Part shown: piece after piece, positions 45,174 through 53,416 of the stretch
Layout: each line of letters begins with the position of its first letter
Position numbering within the stretch: the stretch's first letter is position 1
Assembly (NCBI RefSeq): GCF_017877135.1
Contig: NZ_JAGIPH010000002.1
Coordinates: forward strand, 532,669 to 596,668
Length of the DNA stretch: 64,000 nucleotides
Source: Neorhizobium galegae
GTDB lineage: Bacteria; Pseudomonadota; Alphaproteobacteria; Rhizobiales; Rhizobiaceae
Reading direction: 5' to 3'
The notes under the pieces: generated by a model
What the model was told of the DNA's origin: nothing
What the model saw: only the letters and a program-made list of their open reading frames with translations
The model's database searches: none
Translations under genes and position numbers: made by a program

Positions 45174-48100
45174 TCAGCGCGCTGCGCTGCTGCCCCTGAT
45201 GCTTCCCGCAAGCGCTGCCGTGTCTGACCATGCCGGTCTGTCCGGCGCAAAGCGGGCGCGCAGATAGGCCGACAACTCTCCGATCTGCCGGTCGCTGAAA
45301 CTGTCGCGGAAGGAGGGCATGGACATCGCCTGCGCATCCGCTTGCGGCTTCGCGCGAAGGCTTGCCGGCGCTTCGACGCCGTTGAAGAGGGCCTGGATGA
45401 TGTTGTCGGGACGTGACGCCGAAAGATTGCTGTTGAGCGACAGGTGCGCAAGACCACGCGTTTGTGCCTCGTCTCCCTCATGGCAGGTGCCGCAGGCCCC
45501 TTCGAACAATCGCGCGCCTTCTGGAAAGGCAAGGGCTGCTTGCGGTGCCGCCGCCTGCGACCGGGCAATGATGGCGGCTGGCGCAACAGCCGTTTGCGTG
45601 TGCTGAGATGGCTGGAGGCTCCCAAGATAGGTGGCGATCGCGCGGATATCCGCGTCGTGCAGATCGGACATCTGCTTGACCACGGCCGCCATCGGGCCGG
45701 ACGCGCTGCCGTGGTCGGCGGAATGGCCATGGCGCAGGTAGTCGTAGAGCGCATCACTGGTCCAGCCGACCGGGCTTGGCGAAAGACCGGTGAGCGCCGG
45801 CGCCTGCCAGCCCTCGGCAAATCCACCGGAAAGATGGGCGCTGCCCACCTGTTCGGCCCCAAGCGCATTGCGCGGGCTATGGCAGGCGGAACAGTGGCCA
45901 AGGCCTTCCACCAGATAGGCGCCGCGGTTCCAGGCCTCGCCTTTTTCCGGCGCATAATCGACGGTCGAACGTCCGAGATAAAGCGTGTTCCACCCCGCCA
46001 TCAGGCTGCGGATGTTGAAGGGAAACCGCAGCGTCGACGGCTGCGAAGGGGCGCTCGATGCCGGGGTGGTCATCAGGTAGGCATAGAGATCCTGCAGGTC
46101 GCCGTCGCTTGCATGGGTAAAGGAGGTGTAGGGATGCACCGGGTAGAGATGGGAACCGTCCCGGCCGATCCCCTGCCGCATGGCGCGGGTGAAGGCGGCG
46201 TAGGACCAGCCGCCGATGCCGTGGCGCTCGTCCGGCGTAATGTTCGGTGCGACTACCGTGCCGAACGGCGTGTCGAACCGCCGCCCGCCGGCCAGTGCCT
46301 CGCCGTTTCCGTCCGCATGACAGGTTGCGCAGCCGCCGGCGGCAGCCACAAGCCGGCCGCGCTCGATGCTGGCCGCGCCTAACAGCGCCGGATCGGGCCG
46401 CTGGATCGCCTCGATGGCTGGACGCCATGGCGACAGCACCGCAAGGCCCCCGGCGGCAAGGCCGGCAAGCCCGGTGACGCTGAGAAATCCCAAACGGCCG
46501 AACTTCAGCCACCGCTTGCGTTTCGCACGCATCTCCTGCCGGTGCTCGAGCGTCTGGCGTCCGTTGAGGGCGGCCAGAACGCGTTCCGGCGTCAGCGGCA
46601 GTTCGCGAAAGCGCAGGCCCGTTGCATCGTAGACTGCATTGACGATGGCCGCCGCACTCGGCACAGAGGCGGATTCGCCGGCCCCGCGCGGTTCCTCATC
46701 GGGACGCGGGATCATCAGCACGTCGATATCCGGCGTCTCCTCGAAGGTCAGGATCGGATAGCCACCCCATTCGAGGCTTTCGATCCCGGTCTGGGTGAAG
46801 CGCACCTCTTCCTTCAGCACGCGGCTGACCGACTGGATGACATTGCCGTGGATCTGGTGACGCACGCCATCGGGATTGATCATCAGTCCGGTATCCTGGC
46901 CGACGGTGACGCGTGTGACGGAGACCTCGCCGGTGCGGCGGTTGACGGCGACATCGGCCACCCAGGCGGACCAGGCGGCAGGGGTGCCCGGAAATTTGCC
47001 GTGCACATAAAGCGCATAGGCAAAGCCGCGCCCGTAGAGCAGGTCACCCTCGCTTCCCTCCGTGCCGAAGCGGGTGCGCGGCCGCCAGCCGGCCTTTTCG
47101 GTGACGGCCCGCACCAGGTCGGCGCCGCGCGGATCGGTGAGATAGCGCAACCGGTATTCCACCGGATCGACGCCGGCCGCGGCTGCCAGTTCGTCGAAAA
47201 AGCTCTCATGCGCAAAGGAGTTCGGCATGGCCGAGACTCCGCGAAACCAGCTGGCGCGCGCAATCGGCGGCATGTCGTGCACCGCAATGCGCATGTTGCT
47301 GACCGCATAGGGCGGGATGGCGGTACGGTCGCCCATTTCGGCGACGTCCGGCACGGCGGCCACCTTGCCGGTGAGGATGAGTGCAAGCGTTGGAGACAGG
47401 TTCGAGGGATAGCGCGTCTCGAAATCATAGGCGATGGGGCCACCTTCGAGATCAAGGCCGCCGCGCACGTCGATCACCTGTCCGGCCCCTTTCGGTTCCC
47501 AGCCATGTTCCTGTTCGCGGGTCAGCTGCACGCGCACCGGCCGGCCGGTGGCGCGCGACAGAAGGGCGGCATCTGCCGTCACGTCATCGGCGCAATTGCG
47601 GCCATAGCAGCCGGCGGCTTCATGGCGTTCCACGATGATGGCGTCTTCCGGCATGTCCAGCAGGCGGGCGAGGTCCCGGCGCATGAAATGCGGGTTCTGT
47701 GTACCCGACCAGACGACCAGCTGTTCTGGCGTCCACTCGGCGACGGCGCAGGAGGGGCCGATCGAGCCATGCATCTGGTAGGGCCAGACATAGGTGCGCT
47801 CCATGGCGGGCGAGGCGCCGAGAAGCGCACGCTCCACGTCGCCCGCATCTTTCAGGATGCGTTTTTTGCCCGGATTGTTCTTCAAGGCCGTCTCGGCGTC
47901 GTTGAGGTCGGGCCGGACCGCGGGCGTCTTCCAGGTGACCTTGAGGCGTCGCGCGGCCTCTGCGGCAAATTCCTCGCGGGTGGCAACCACGCCGACGAAA
48001 TCGCCGATCGTCACCACGGCCACGATGCCGGAAAGGCCGGCAAGCGAGGTTTCGTCCACGCCGATCAGGCTGTCGCCGACGCCGTCGCCATGATCGTAGC

Positions 48101-48758
48101 CGACATAAGGCGGGCGGATGACGCGGCCATGCAGCATGCCGGGAACGCGCACGTCATGCACATATGTCCAGTCGCCGACGGTCTTGGCGGCAATATCCGT
48201 GCGTGGCTGCGGCTGGCCGACAATGCGATAGGCGCTGACCGGCTTTACGGGGGTGGCCGGATCGATCTCGATGCGACAATGTCGGCCACGCACGAGATCG
48301 GCATAGGAGACGGTGCTTCTGCCGTTTCCGACCACGCCGGCCTCGACCAGCAGATCGTCCAGAGGCGTGCCCAGATGCTCGGCGGCTGCGGCAAGCAGGT
48401 GACGGCGGGCACTTGCGGCGGCAAGGCGCAAGGGGTTGGCGGTAATCTGGATGGTTTCGCTCGCAATCGTCGGCCCCTGGTCCGGAACTGCCGATGTCGT
48501 GCCGAGCACCATGGTCACCCGGTCGAACGGGATGTCCAGCTCTTCCGCGACGATCTGCGCCAGGGCCGTACGGATGCCGGTGCCGAGGTCCACATGGCCG
48601 TTGAAGGCGATCACGGCGCCATCGCCGGTCATCGCCAGATAGATCTCCGGCTGGTTGCCGCTGCCGGGGCGGGTGACGAGCAGGATGTCATCCGCCTCCA
48701 GATAGGCGCGGCTGGTGGTTTCGCGGAGCGTTCTGGGATCGGCTGGCGCAGACGTCAT
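45174..48758 (-). CDS. nicB: Nicotinate dehydrogenase (hydroxylase) large subunit, NicB-like molybdopterin-cytochrome c fusion
   Basis: 1194 aa, close to the size of Pseudomonas NicB. Residues 1-730 are a xanthine-dehydrogenase-family molybdopterin domain with the catalytic Glu695 in RGAGESASVP. A membrane helix (about 754-776) precedes a C-terminal region with three haem c motifs: CATCH (810-814), CSACH (956-960) and CGTCH (1089-1093). The enzyme hydroxylates nicotinate at C6 with water and passes electrons through the [2Fe-2S] subunit and the haems to the respiratory chain, with no FAD subunit. The start overlaps nicA (ATGA). Other substrates of this fusion type (isoquinoline, other azaaromatics) are possible, but the neighbours favour nicotinate. 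Confidence 0.88.
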   Translation of the reverse strand: MTSAPADPRTLRETTSRAYLEADDILLVTRPGSGNQPEIYLAMTGDGAVIAFNGHVDLGTGIRTALAQIVAEELDIPFDRVTMVLGTTSAVPDQGPTIASETIQITANPLRLAAASARRHLLAAAAEHLGTPLDDLLVEAGVVGNGRSTVSYADLVRGRHCRIEIDPATPVKPVSAYRIVGQPQPRTDIAAKTVGDWTYVHDVRVPGMLHGRVIRPPYVGYDHGDGVGDSLIGVDETSLAGLSGIVAVVTIGDFVGVVATREEFAAEAARRLKVTWKTPAVRPDLNDAETALKNNPGKKRILKDAGDVERALLGASPAMERTYVWPYQMHGSIGPSCAVAEWTPEQLVVWSGTQNPHFMRRDLARLLDMPEDAIIVERHEAAGCYGRNCADDVTADAALLSRATGRPVRVQLTREQEHGWEPKGAGQVIDVRGGLDLEGGPIAYDFETRYPSNLSPTLALILTGKVAAVPDVAEMGDRTAIPPYAVSNMRIAVHDMPPIARASWFRGVSAMPNSFAHESFFDELAAAAGVDPVEYRLRYLTDPRGADLVRAVTEKAGWRPRTRFGTEGSEGDLLYGRGFAYALYVHGKFPGTPAAWSAWVADVAVNRRTGEVSVTRVTVGQDTGLMINPDGVRHQIHGNVIQSVSRVLKEEVRFTQTGIESLEWGGYPILTFEETPDIDVLMIPRPDEEPRGAGESASVPSAAAIVNAVYDATGLRFRELPLTPERVLAALNGRQTLEHRQEMRAKRKRWLKFGRLGFLSVTGLAGLAAGGLAVLSPWRPAIEAIQRPDPALLGAASIERGRLVAAAGGCATCHADGNGEALAGGRRFDTPFGTVVAPNITPDERHGIGGWSYAAFTRAMRQGIGRDGSHLYPVHPYTSFTHASDGDLQDLYAYLMTTPASSAPSQPSTLRFPFNIRSLMAGWNTLYLGRSTVDYAPEKGEAWNRGAYLVEGLGHCSACHSPRNALGAEQVGSAHLSGGFAEGWQAPALTGLSPSPVGWTSDALYDYLRHGHSADHGSASGPMAAVVKQMSDLHDADIRAIATYLGSLQPSQHTQTAVAPAAIIARSQAAAPQAALAFPEGARLFEGACGTCHEGDEAQTRGLAHLSLNSNLSASRPDNIIQALFNGVEAPASLRAKPQADAQAMSMPSFRDSFSDRQIGELSAYLRARFAPDRPAWSDTAALAGSIRGSSAAR

Positions 48759-49336
48759 GGCGCGGACGCCTCCAGATCAGGGGCGGGCCGTCGTCTGGGA
48801 GGCGGGTCGGCCGCGTTAATCGGGTTGCAGCCTGCGTGGCCCGCCGCCATCTCTGCCATCCGGTCGCGCGCCAGCCGTACGGCGGCCAGAATTTCCATAT
48901 GGGTGCCGCAGCGACAGAGCTGGTGGCGCAGGGCCGCCCGGATTTCCTTCTCGTCGGCTTGCGGATTGCGCGTGAGAAGGCCGACGGTCGCCATGATCAT
49001 GCCGCTCAGGCAATAGCCGCATTGCGCCGCCTGCATCTCCAGAAAAGCCTGCTGGACCGGATGCAGCGTTCGGCCATCGTGCTCTCCTCCAGACGAAAGA
49101 CCTTCCAGCGTGGTGATCGGTCGGTCGCGCACGGCGCCGATGCGGGTGGTGCAGGCGCGGACGGGACGGTCTCCCAAAAGCACGGTGCAGGCACCACATT
49201 CGCCAAGGCCACAGCCGAATTTCGCGCCGTTCAGACCGCAATCATTGCGCAGCACATAGAGAAGCGGCGTCTGCGGATCGAGCGCAAAATCCTGCGCCCT
49301 GCCGTTGATGGTCAACGTCACCGTCTGTGTCGTCAT
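48755..49336 (-). CDS. nicA: Nicotinate dehydrogenase small [2Fe-2S] subunit, NicA-like
   Basis: 193 aa. A plant-type ferredoxin domain with Cys42, 47, 50 and 62 (GCGLGECGAC...AC) is followed by the helical domain binding the second [2Fe-2S] cluster with Cys106, 109, 141 and 143 (CGYC, CRC). A Pro-rich C-terminal tail extends about 35 residues beyond the usual 157 or so of NicA. It relays electrons from molybdenum to the haems of NicB. It is the first gene of a nicA-nicB pair joined by ATGA. ATG 49336 follows GAGG. Confidence 0.88.
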   Translation of the reverse strand: MTTQTVTLTINGRAQDFALDPQTPLLYVLRNDCGLNGAKFGCGLGECGACTVLLGDRPVRACTTRIGAVRDRPITTLEGLSSGGEHDGRTLHPVQQAFLEMQAAQCGYCLSGMIMATVGLLTRNPQADEKEIRAALRHQLCRCGTHMEILAAVRLARDRMAEMAAGHAGCNPINAADPPPRRRPAPDLEASAP

Positions 49337-49487
49337 GCTGTCCCGGCCTCTTCGGCAGGAATGCGCGCGCGTGTCTTCCCGTGGTTCTCATGCGAGGCTC
49401 TGCCCGGTGAGAGATGAGGAGTGCGGCGTTCCCGTTTTGGTTTTTGTCGTACGCATCCATGGCCGGGATGATAGCCGGAAATCATTG

Positions 49488-49500
49488 GCACGCAAACGAA
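49488..49500. promoter_or_regulatory. Possible degenerate operator half-site upstream of nicAB
   Basis: GCACGCAAACGAA shares the CAAACGA block of the 17-bp island operator but matches only about 10 of 13 positions. It lies about 150 bp upstream of the nicA start. The rest of 49337-49600 has no clear promoter or strong hairpin by eye. Confidence 0.2.
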
Positions 49501-49600
49501 TTCTGCTGCCGCCGCGCGCGCCGCTCCAAGGTGTGCGATCAACGCGAAAAGGGCAGGTGGGGTGCCGGAAGAGCGCCCGATTATGCGCTGCTTCGAAGGC

Positions 49601-50065
49601 TCAGCAGATCTTGCGCAGGAGTTCGATCAGCATCATTCGCTCGCCGGAGGTGAGTGGCGACAGCGTGTCATCTGTCACGGCAATGGCGGTTTTGATGTTG
49701 CGGGCAATTGCTGCCTCTCCCTCGCCGGTGAGCGACAGGATGAGCCGGCGCCCGTCCTGCGGGTCCGGCGCGGTCGCCACATAGCCCCGCGCCACCAGCC
49801 GGTCGACCACGCCCTTGATCGTTGCGACATCCATGGCCGTATCGCGGCCGAGCTGGTTCTGCGAGGTAGGCTGGATCTCACGCAGCTTGGTGAGCGCTGC
49901 CCATTGCGTCGTCGTCAGGCGGTCGCCCATCAGGGCCGAAAAGATCGCGACGTGGCGCTGGTTGGCCTGGCGCAGGAAAAAGCCGATCTGCTGATCGACC
50001 TTGTAGGCCTCCAGGTCTGAGGCGGGCGCTTGCGAAGCGCTGTCGCTTTTCTTGGCCCCGGCCAT
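49601..50065 (-). CDS. nicR: MarR family regulator, NicR/BpsR-like
   Basis: 154 aa. ATG 50065 is preferred over TTG 50110 because GGGAGG stands 4 bp before it. The core is a MarR winged helix: VDQQIGFFLRQANQRHVAIFSALM, LTTTQWAALTKLREIQPTSQNQLGRDTAMDVATIKGVVDRLVARGYV, then the beta-wing DPQDGRRLILSLT. The first and third segments closely resemble NicR/BpsR, the repressors of nicotinate degradation that respond to 6-hydroxynicotinate. Placed between nicAB (same strand, downstream) and the divergent reductase operon, it is the obvious regulator of the island. The assignment is by resemblance recalled from memory. Confidence 0.8.
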   Translation of the reverse strand: MAGAKKSDSASQAPASDLEAYKVDQQIGFFLRQANQRHVAIFSALMGDRLTTTQWAALTKLREIQPTSQNQLGRDTAMDVATIKGVVDRLVARGYVATAPDPQDGRRLILSLTGEGEAAIARNIKTAIAVTDDTLSPLTSGERMMLIELLRKIC

Positions 50066-50096
50066 GCCGCCTCCCGTCAATCCCGATGAAGCCACC

Positions 50097-50124
50097 GGTT
50101 TATCCGCCAAGGGTGATTTGTCAA
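50097..50124 (-). promoter_or_regulatory. Predicted nicR promoter
   Basis: Minus-strand TTGACA (50124-50119), 16-bp spacer and TAAACC (50102-50097). It would start transcription some 25 bp before the nicR ATG. Confidence 0.45.
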
Positions 50125-50134
50125 CGCGCTTTAC

Positions 50135-50148
50135 CTTGGGGCCCCAAG
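50135..50148. promoter_or_regulatory. Perfect 14-bp palindrome in the nicR/hnr divergent region
   Basis: CTTGGGGCCCCAAG lies just upstream of the predicted nicR -35 box. It has no loop, so it is not a terminator; it is more likely a protein-binding site. It differs from the TTCGTATAC operator, so two factors may act here. The remaining 329-bp gap holds the hnr promoter and operator. Confidence 0.4.
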
Positions 50149-50285
50149 CGTTTCAGAATTGCATTTGCGACGGTGAGGTTCGGCGCTAGACTTGTTTGCC
50201 TGCCAATGGACCGGCTGCGTCGGGAAGGACCGGCGAATCCGGGATTTGCGTGGGTTTGAGCAGTGCCCGGAGCAGGCATGCCGCC

Positions 50286-50314
50286 TTGACAGGCTGGCGA
50301 TTTCTGCTGATATT
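50286..50314 (+). promoter_or_regulatory. Predicted promoter of the 6-hydroxynicotinate reductase operon
   Basis: -35 TTGACA (50286-50291), 17-bp spacer, -10 GATATT (50309-50314). The CTTGACAGGC context is identical to that of the hyuA promoter. Confidence 0.65.
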
Positions 50315-50316
50315 CA

Positions 50317-50333
50317 TTCGTATACAAACGATA
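50317..50333 (+). promoter_or_regulatory. Operator copy 2 (TTCGTATACAAACGATA) before hnr
   Basis: 17/17 identical to 34036-34052, and again immediately after the -10 box, 31 bp from the first base of the TTGACA box. It would overlap the transcription start and act as a repressor site. Confidence 0.75.
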
Positions 50334-50394
50334 TGCGCAAAGCATGCGGGAACAGAAGACGGCAAGGCCGCACCAGGGCCGCTGCGGGGGTGAT

Positions 50395-51888
50395 ATGGTC
50401 AAGCAGCACGTGGAAAGCGCGGTGAATGGCAAGATCCGCTGCGATGCCTGTCCGGTCATGTGTTATATCTCCGATGGCCGCTCCGGCGCCTGCGATCGCT
50501 ATGCCAATGTCGGCGGTGAACTGATCCGCGTCGATCCGCTGACCGTGATCGACGAGACGCTGAGTGCCGGCGGTGCCGTCGTGCCCTTCCTGCCCGGCAA
50601 GGACACCGAAGAGTGGTCGGGCGATCTCGTCTACGCGAACGCGCCCTTCGTCACCGCCGTCGGCGCCGGCACCACCTATCCCGATTACAAGCCTGCCCCT
50701 TTCATCGTGTCGCAGACGCAGAACGGCATCGACATGGTGACGGTCGTAACGGAGGGTATCTTTTCCTATTGCGGCGCCAAGGTGAAGATCGACACCGACC
50801 GGTTCATCGGTCCGGAGACGGCGATCGTGCGGGTGGAGGGCGAACCGGTCGGCCATGTCACAACGGGAGAATACGGTTCCCAGATGCTGTCGCTCGGCGG
50901 CGTGCACCACCTGACCGGCGGCTCCAAGAAGGAAGGCCGCATTACCTGCGAGACGCTGCTGCAGCTTTGCAATCGTGAGCGGGTGGAGATGCAGGTCGAC
51001 GGCGGCGCCACCCTCTGTCTTCAGGCGGGCCATCCGCCGGTGATCAACGGGGTGGAGGAAAGCCGCATGCGTGTCGGCTGCGGGTCCGCCACCATCGGCA
51101 TGTTTGCAAGACAATGGCAGAACATGGTGGACGAGGTCGTGGTGGTGGATGATCACATCACCGGCGTGCTCTCCGAACACCAAGCGGGAAAGCTCCTGGA
51201 TATCCCCCCGACCGGCATCCGCATCAAGGGCCGCCGTTCGACACCGGGACGCTATTTCCAGGTGGCCGAACCCGGCACCGGCTGGGGCGGCACCACGATA
51301 TCCGATCCGCTGTCGATTCTGGGCGATTTTGATCCGAAGGTCGCCTATCCGGGCCTGCGTCTGCTGATGGTGTCGACCACCGGTGAACAGTACGGCTATT
51401 ATATTCTCGACGAAAATCTGGTGCCGGTGGCGCAGTCGATCCTTCCGGCGGCGGTGCGCGAGACGGTGGAGATCGTGGCGGAAAACTGCGAGCCGGCGAT
51501 GGTTTCGGTGCTGTTCATGGGCGGGGCAGGCGGCAGCCTTCGTGCTGGCGTCACCACCAATCCGGTGCGGCTCACGCGTTCGGTCAAGGAGGCGCTCACC
51601 CATGTGTCCTGTGGCGGCGCGCCGGCCACCATCTGGCCGGGCGGCGGCATCACGGTGATGGTCGATGTCACGCAGATGCCGTCCAACAGCTTTGGCTCGG
51701 TGCCGACGCCGGCGCTTGTGGCGCCGATCGAGTTTACCATGCGGCTTTGCGATTACGAGGCGCTGGGCGGCCATATGGATGCCGTCGTTCCCATCGAGCA
51801 GGCTCTCCGTGAGGCCGGGCGCAAGATCGCACCGCTTGTCTCGGGGGCATGGCCGACGGCTGCCGGCAATTTCAAGTGGGGCCACTAG
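50395..51888 (+). CDS. hnr: 6-hydroxynicotinate reductase family iron-sulfur flavoprotein
   Basis: 497 aa from ATG 50395, which has GGGGG 4 bp upstream; ATG 50344 has no ribosome site. The N-terminal cysteines C16-x2-C19-x3-C23-x9-C33 (IRCDACPVMCY...GACDRY) form a ferredoxin-like cluster, and eight more Cys follow (126, 185, 192, 208, 229, 365, 406, 452). The Eubacterium barkeri enzyme reduces 6-hydroxynicotinate to 1,4,5,6-tetrahydro-6-oxonicotinate and carries [2Fe-2S], [4Fe-4S] clusters and a covalent flavin. D253-H-I-T-G257 is an imperfect match to the ApbE flavinylation motif DxxTGA(T/S). The electron donor gene is not in the window. Family naming is by recognition. Confidence 0.8.
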   Translation: MVKQHVESAVNGKIRCDACPVMCYISDGRSGACDRYANVGGELIRVDPLTVIDETLSAGGAVVPFLPGKDTEEWSGDLVYANAPFVTAVGAGTTYPDYKPAPFIVSQTQNGIDMVTVVTEGIFSYCGAKVKIDTDRFIGPETAIVRVEGEPVGHVTTGEYGSQMLSLGGVHHLTGGSKKEGRITCETLLQLCNRERVEMQVDGGATLCLQAGHPPVINGVEESRMRVGCGSATIGMFARQWQNMVDEVVVVDDHITGVLSEHQAGKLLDIPPTGIRIKGRRSTPGRYFQVAEPGTGWGGTTISDPLSILGDFDPKVAYPGLRLLMVSTTGEQYGYYILDENLVPVAQSILPAAVRETVEIVAENCEPAMVSVLFMGGAGGSLRAGVTTNPVRLTRSVKEALTHVSCGGAPATIWPGGGITVMVDVTQMPSNSFGSVPTPALVAPIEFTMRLCDYEALGGHMDAVVPIEQALREAGRKIAPLVSGAWPTAAGNFKWGH

Positions 51889-51906
51889 GCAAGGCGGGAG
51901 CATGGC

Positions 51907-52839
51907 ATGAGCGGACCTGCCGGCGCCTATCTCGACGGAACGCCCGATGGCCGGCTGCATCTGCAGCATGGTCCGATCGATCTCGTCATCGGGCTGGCCT
52001 ATGATGCGGCGGCGGACAGGCAGAGCGCCCTTCGTGAACGCGCGCATCGCCAGGCGGCGAGGCGTTTTTCCACCATTCTGGACGAACTGGTGCGCGAACT
52101 GCCGCTGTTGAAGGCGCAAGCCCATCCGGGATGCCGGCAGCCTTCGGGCACGATCGCCCGCAAGATGATGGCGGCCGTTCTTCCGCTGTCGGGCGCGCAT
52201 TTCATCACCCCGATGGCAGCCGTTGCCGGTGCCGTGGCCGATACGGTGCTGGAGGCAATGCTGGATGGTTTCGATAAAGAGGAATGTCCGCAGCGCATCT
52301 ATGTCAACAATGGCGGCGATATTGCGCTTTTTCTGCAGGGAGAGGCCGACTGGCGGGTTGGCATGGCGCGCGACGACGGGACGGGCCTTGGAGCCTTTAC
52401 CGTGCGCGCCAGCGATCCGGTACGCGGCATCGCCACCTCCGGAAGAAGGGGGCGCAGCCTGTCCATGGGCCTTGCCGATTCGGTAACGGTGCTTGCCGAA
52501 ACCGCAGCCGCCGCCGATGCGGCCGCAACAATCATTGCCAATGCCGTCGATCTTCCCGGCCACCCGGCCGTCTTTCGCGCGCCTGCCCACAGTGTAGTCG
52601 ATGACAGCGATCTTGGCGCGCGGCTGGTGGTAACCGGCTGCGGCGACCTGGATGCAGGCGAGATTGCCGAGGCCCTTGACCGGGGGCTTACGAAGGCCGA
52701 GCAATTGCGCGCAGATGGCCTCATCGATCGCGCCGCACTGTTTCTGCGGGGCGGTGTGCGCATCGCTGCAAGACGGGATGAAATTCACCCGAAAGACTTC
52801 GAAAAATTCGCAAAGCCGGAGATGCATGGCCATGCCTGA
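51907..52839 (+). CDS. UPF0280 family protein (ApbE-like fold)
   Basis: 310 aa, 18 bp after hnr, ribosome site GGGAG. UPF0280 proteins share the ApbE-like fold; ApbE attaches FMN covalently to Thr/Ser of target flavoproteins. Visible conserved stretches are GPIDLVIGLAYD, ITPMAAVAGAVADTVLEAML and IYVNNGGDIALFLQ, the last two resembling ApbE glycine/acid loops. Because the reductase of this family has a covalent flavin, this gene is a good candidate for its flavin transferase. That link is inference from fold and context. Its end overlaps the next gene by 14 bp. Confidence 0.82.
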   Translation: MSGPAGAYLDGTPDGRLHLQHGPIDLVIGLAYDAAADRQSALRERAHRQAARRFSTILDELVRELPLLKAQAHPGCRQPSGTIARKMMAAVLPLSGAHFITPMAAVAGAVADTVLEAMLDGFDKEECPQRIYVNNGGDIALFLQGEADWRVGMARDDGTGLGAFTVRASDPVRGIATSGRRGRSLSMGLADSVTVLAETAAAADAAATIIANAVDLPGHPAVFRAPAHSVVDDSDLGARLVVTGCGDLDAGEIAEALDRGLTKAEQLRADGLIDRAALFLRGGVRIAARRDEIHPKDFEKFAKPEMHGHA

Positions 52840-53416
52840 ACCGAAAATCCGCAAGTTCCTGACCGTTGTCGAGGAGGTGTTTCATGAGGGCGGGCCGGTG
52901 GCCGCCGTGCCGCTGAAGCGCGCGGCTGTGCTTGCCGTCATCGAAAACCCCTTTGCCGGTCGTTACCATGAAGACATCGCAGGCTTCATGAAGGATCTCG
53001 AACCGCTGGGCCTTCAGATGGCGAACCGGCTCGTTGCCGCGCTTGGCGGCGACCCTTCTCTGATCGAAGGCTATGGCAAGGGAGCTATTGTCGGGCAGGC
53101 GGGGGAACTTGAACATGGGGCGCTGTGGCATGTGCCGGGCGGCTATGCCATGCGCGAGGTGCTGGGCGATGCGAAGGCGATTGTTGCCTCCACCAAGAAG
53201 GTCGGCGGCCCGGGAACGCGGCTCGATGTGCCGGTCACCCACATCAATGCTTCCTACGTGCGCTCGCATTTTGACGCGATGGAAGTGGGCGTGCCGGATG
53301 GACCGCGCGCCAACGAACTGGCGCTGGTGCTGGTGATGACCACCGGTGCGCGCATCCACGCCCGCGTCGGCGGCCTGAAAGCAAGCGACATCAAGGGAGA
53401 GGACGGGCTTCGATGA
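52826..53416 (+). CDS. DUF1185 (amino acid synthesis family) protein, copy 1
   Basis: 196 aa from ATG 52826; ATG 52832 is possible. The family motifs NPFAGRY (about 43-49), GYGKGAIVG, GELEHG, KKVGGPGTRLD and SYVRSHFDAMEV are clear. Structures of DUF1185 proteins show a chorismate-mutase-like fold, and a role in amino-acid metabolism has been proposed, but no reaction is known. It is immediately followed by a paralogue (ATGA overlap), so the two may form a hetero-oligomer. As part of the reductase operon it may act on the reduced or ring-opened product. Confidence 0.85.
   Translation: MAMPEPKIRKFLTVVEEVFHEGGPVAAVPLKRAAVLAVIENPFAGRYHEDIAGFMKDLEPLGLQMANRLVAALGGDPSLIEGYGKGAIVGQAGELEHGALWHVPGGYAMREVLGDAKAIVASTKKVGGPGTRLDVPVTHINASYVRSHFDAMEVGVPDGPRANELALVLVMTTGARIHARVGGLKASDIKGEDGLR

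Noticed and set aside
46542..49016. An 824-codon open frame on the plus strand opposite nicB and nicA
   Set aside because: Its product is low-complexity His/Asp/Gly/Arg-rich text typical of the antisense of GC-rich genes. The minus strand carries clear molybdopterin, haem c and [2Fe-2S] motifs.
50135..50148. CTTGGGGCCCCAAG as a transcription terminator
   Set aside because: It has no loop and no T run, and lies upstream of two divergent genes. A protein-binding palindrome is more likely.
50314..52854. An 846-codon open frame on the minus strand opposite hnr and UPF0280
   Set aside because: Antisense shadow with no domain sense. The plus-strand genes have ribosome sites, Cys motifs and operon spacing.
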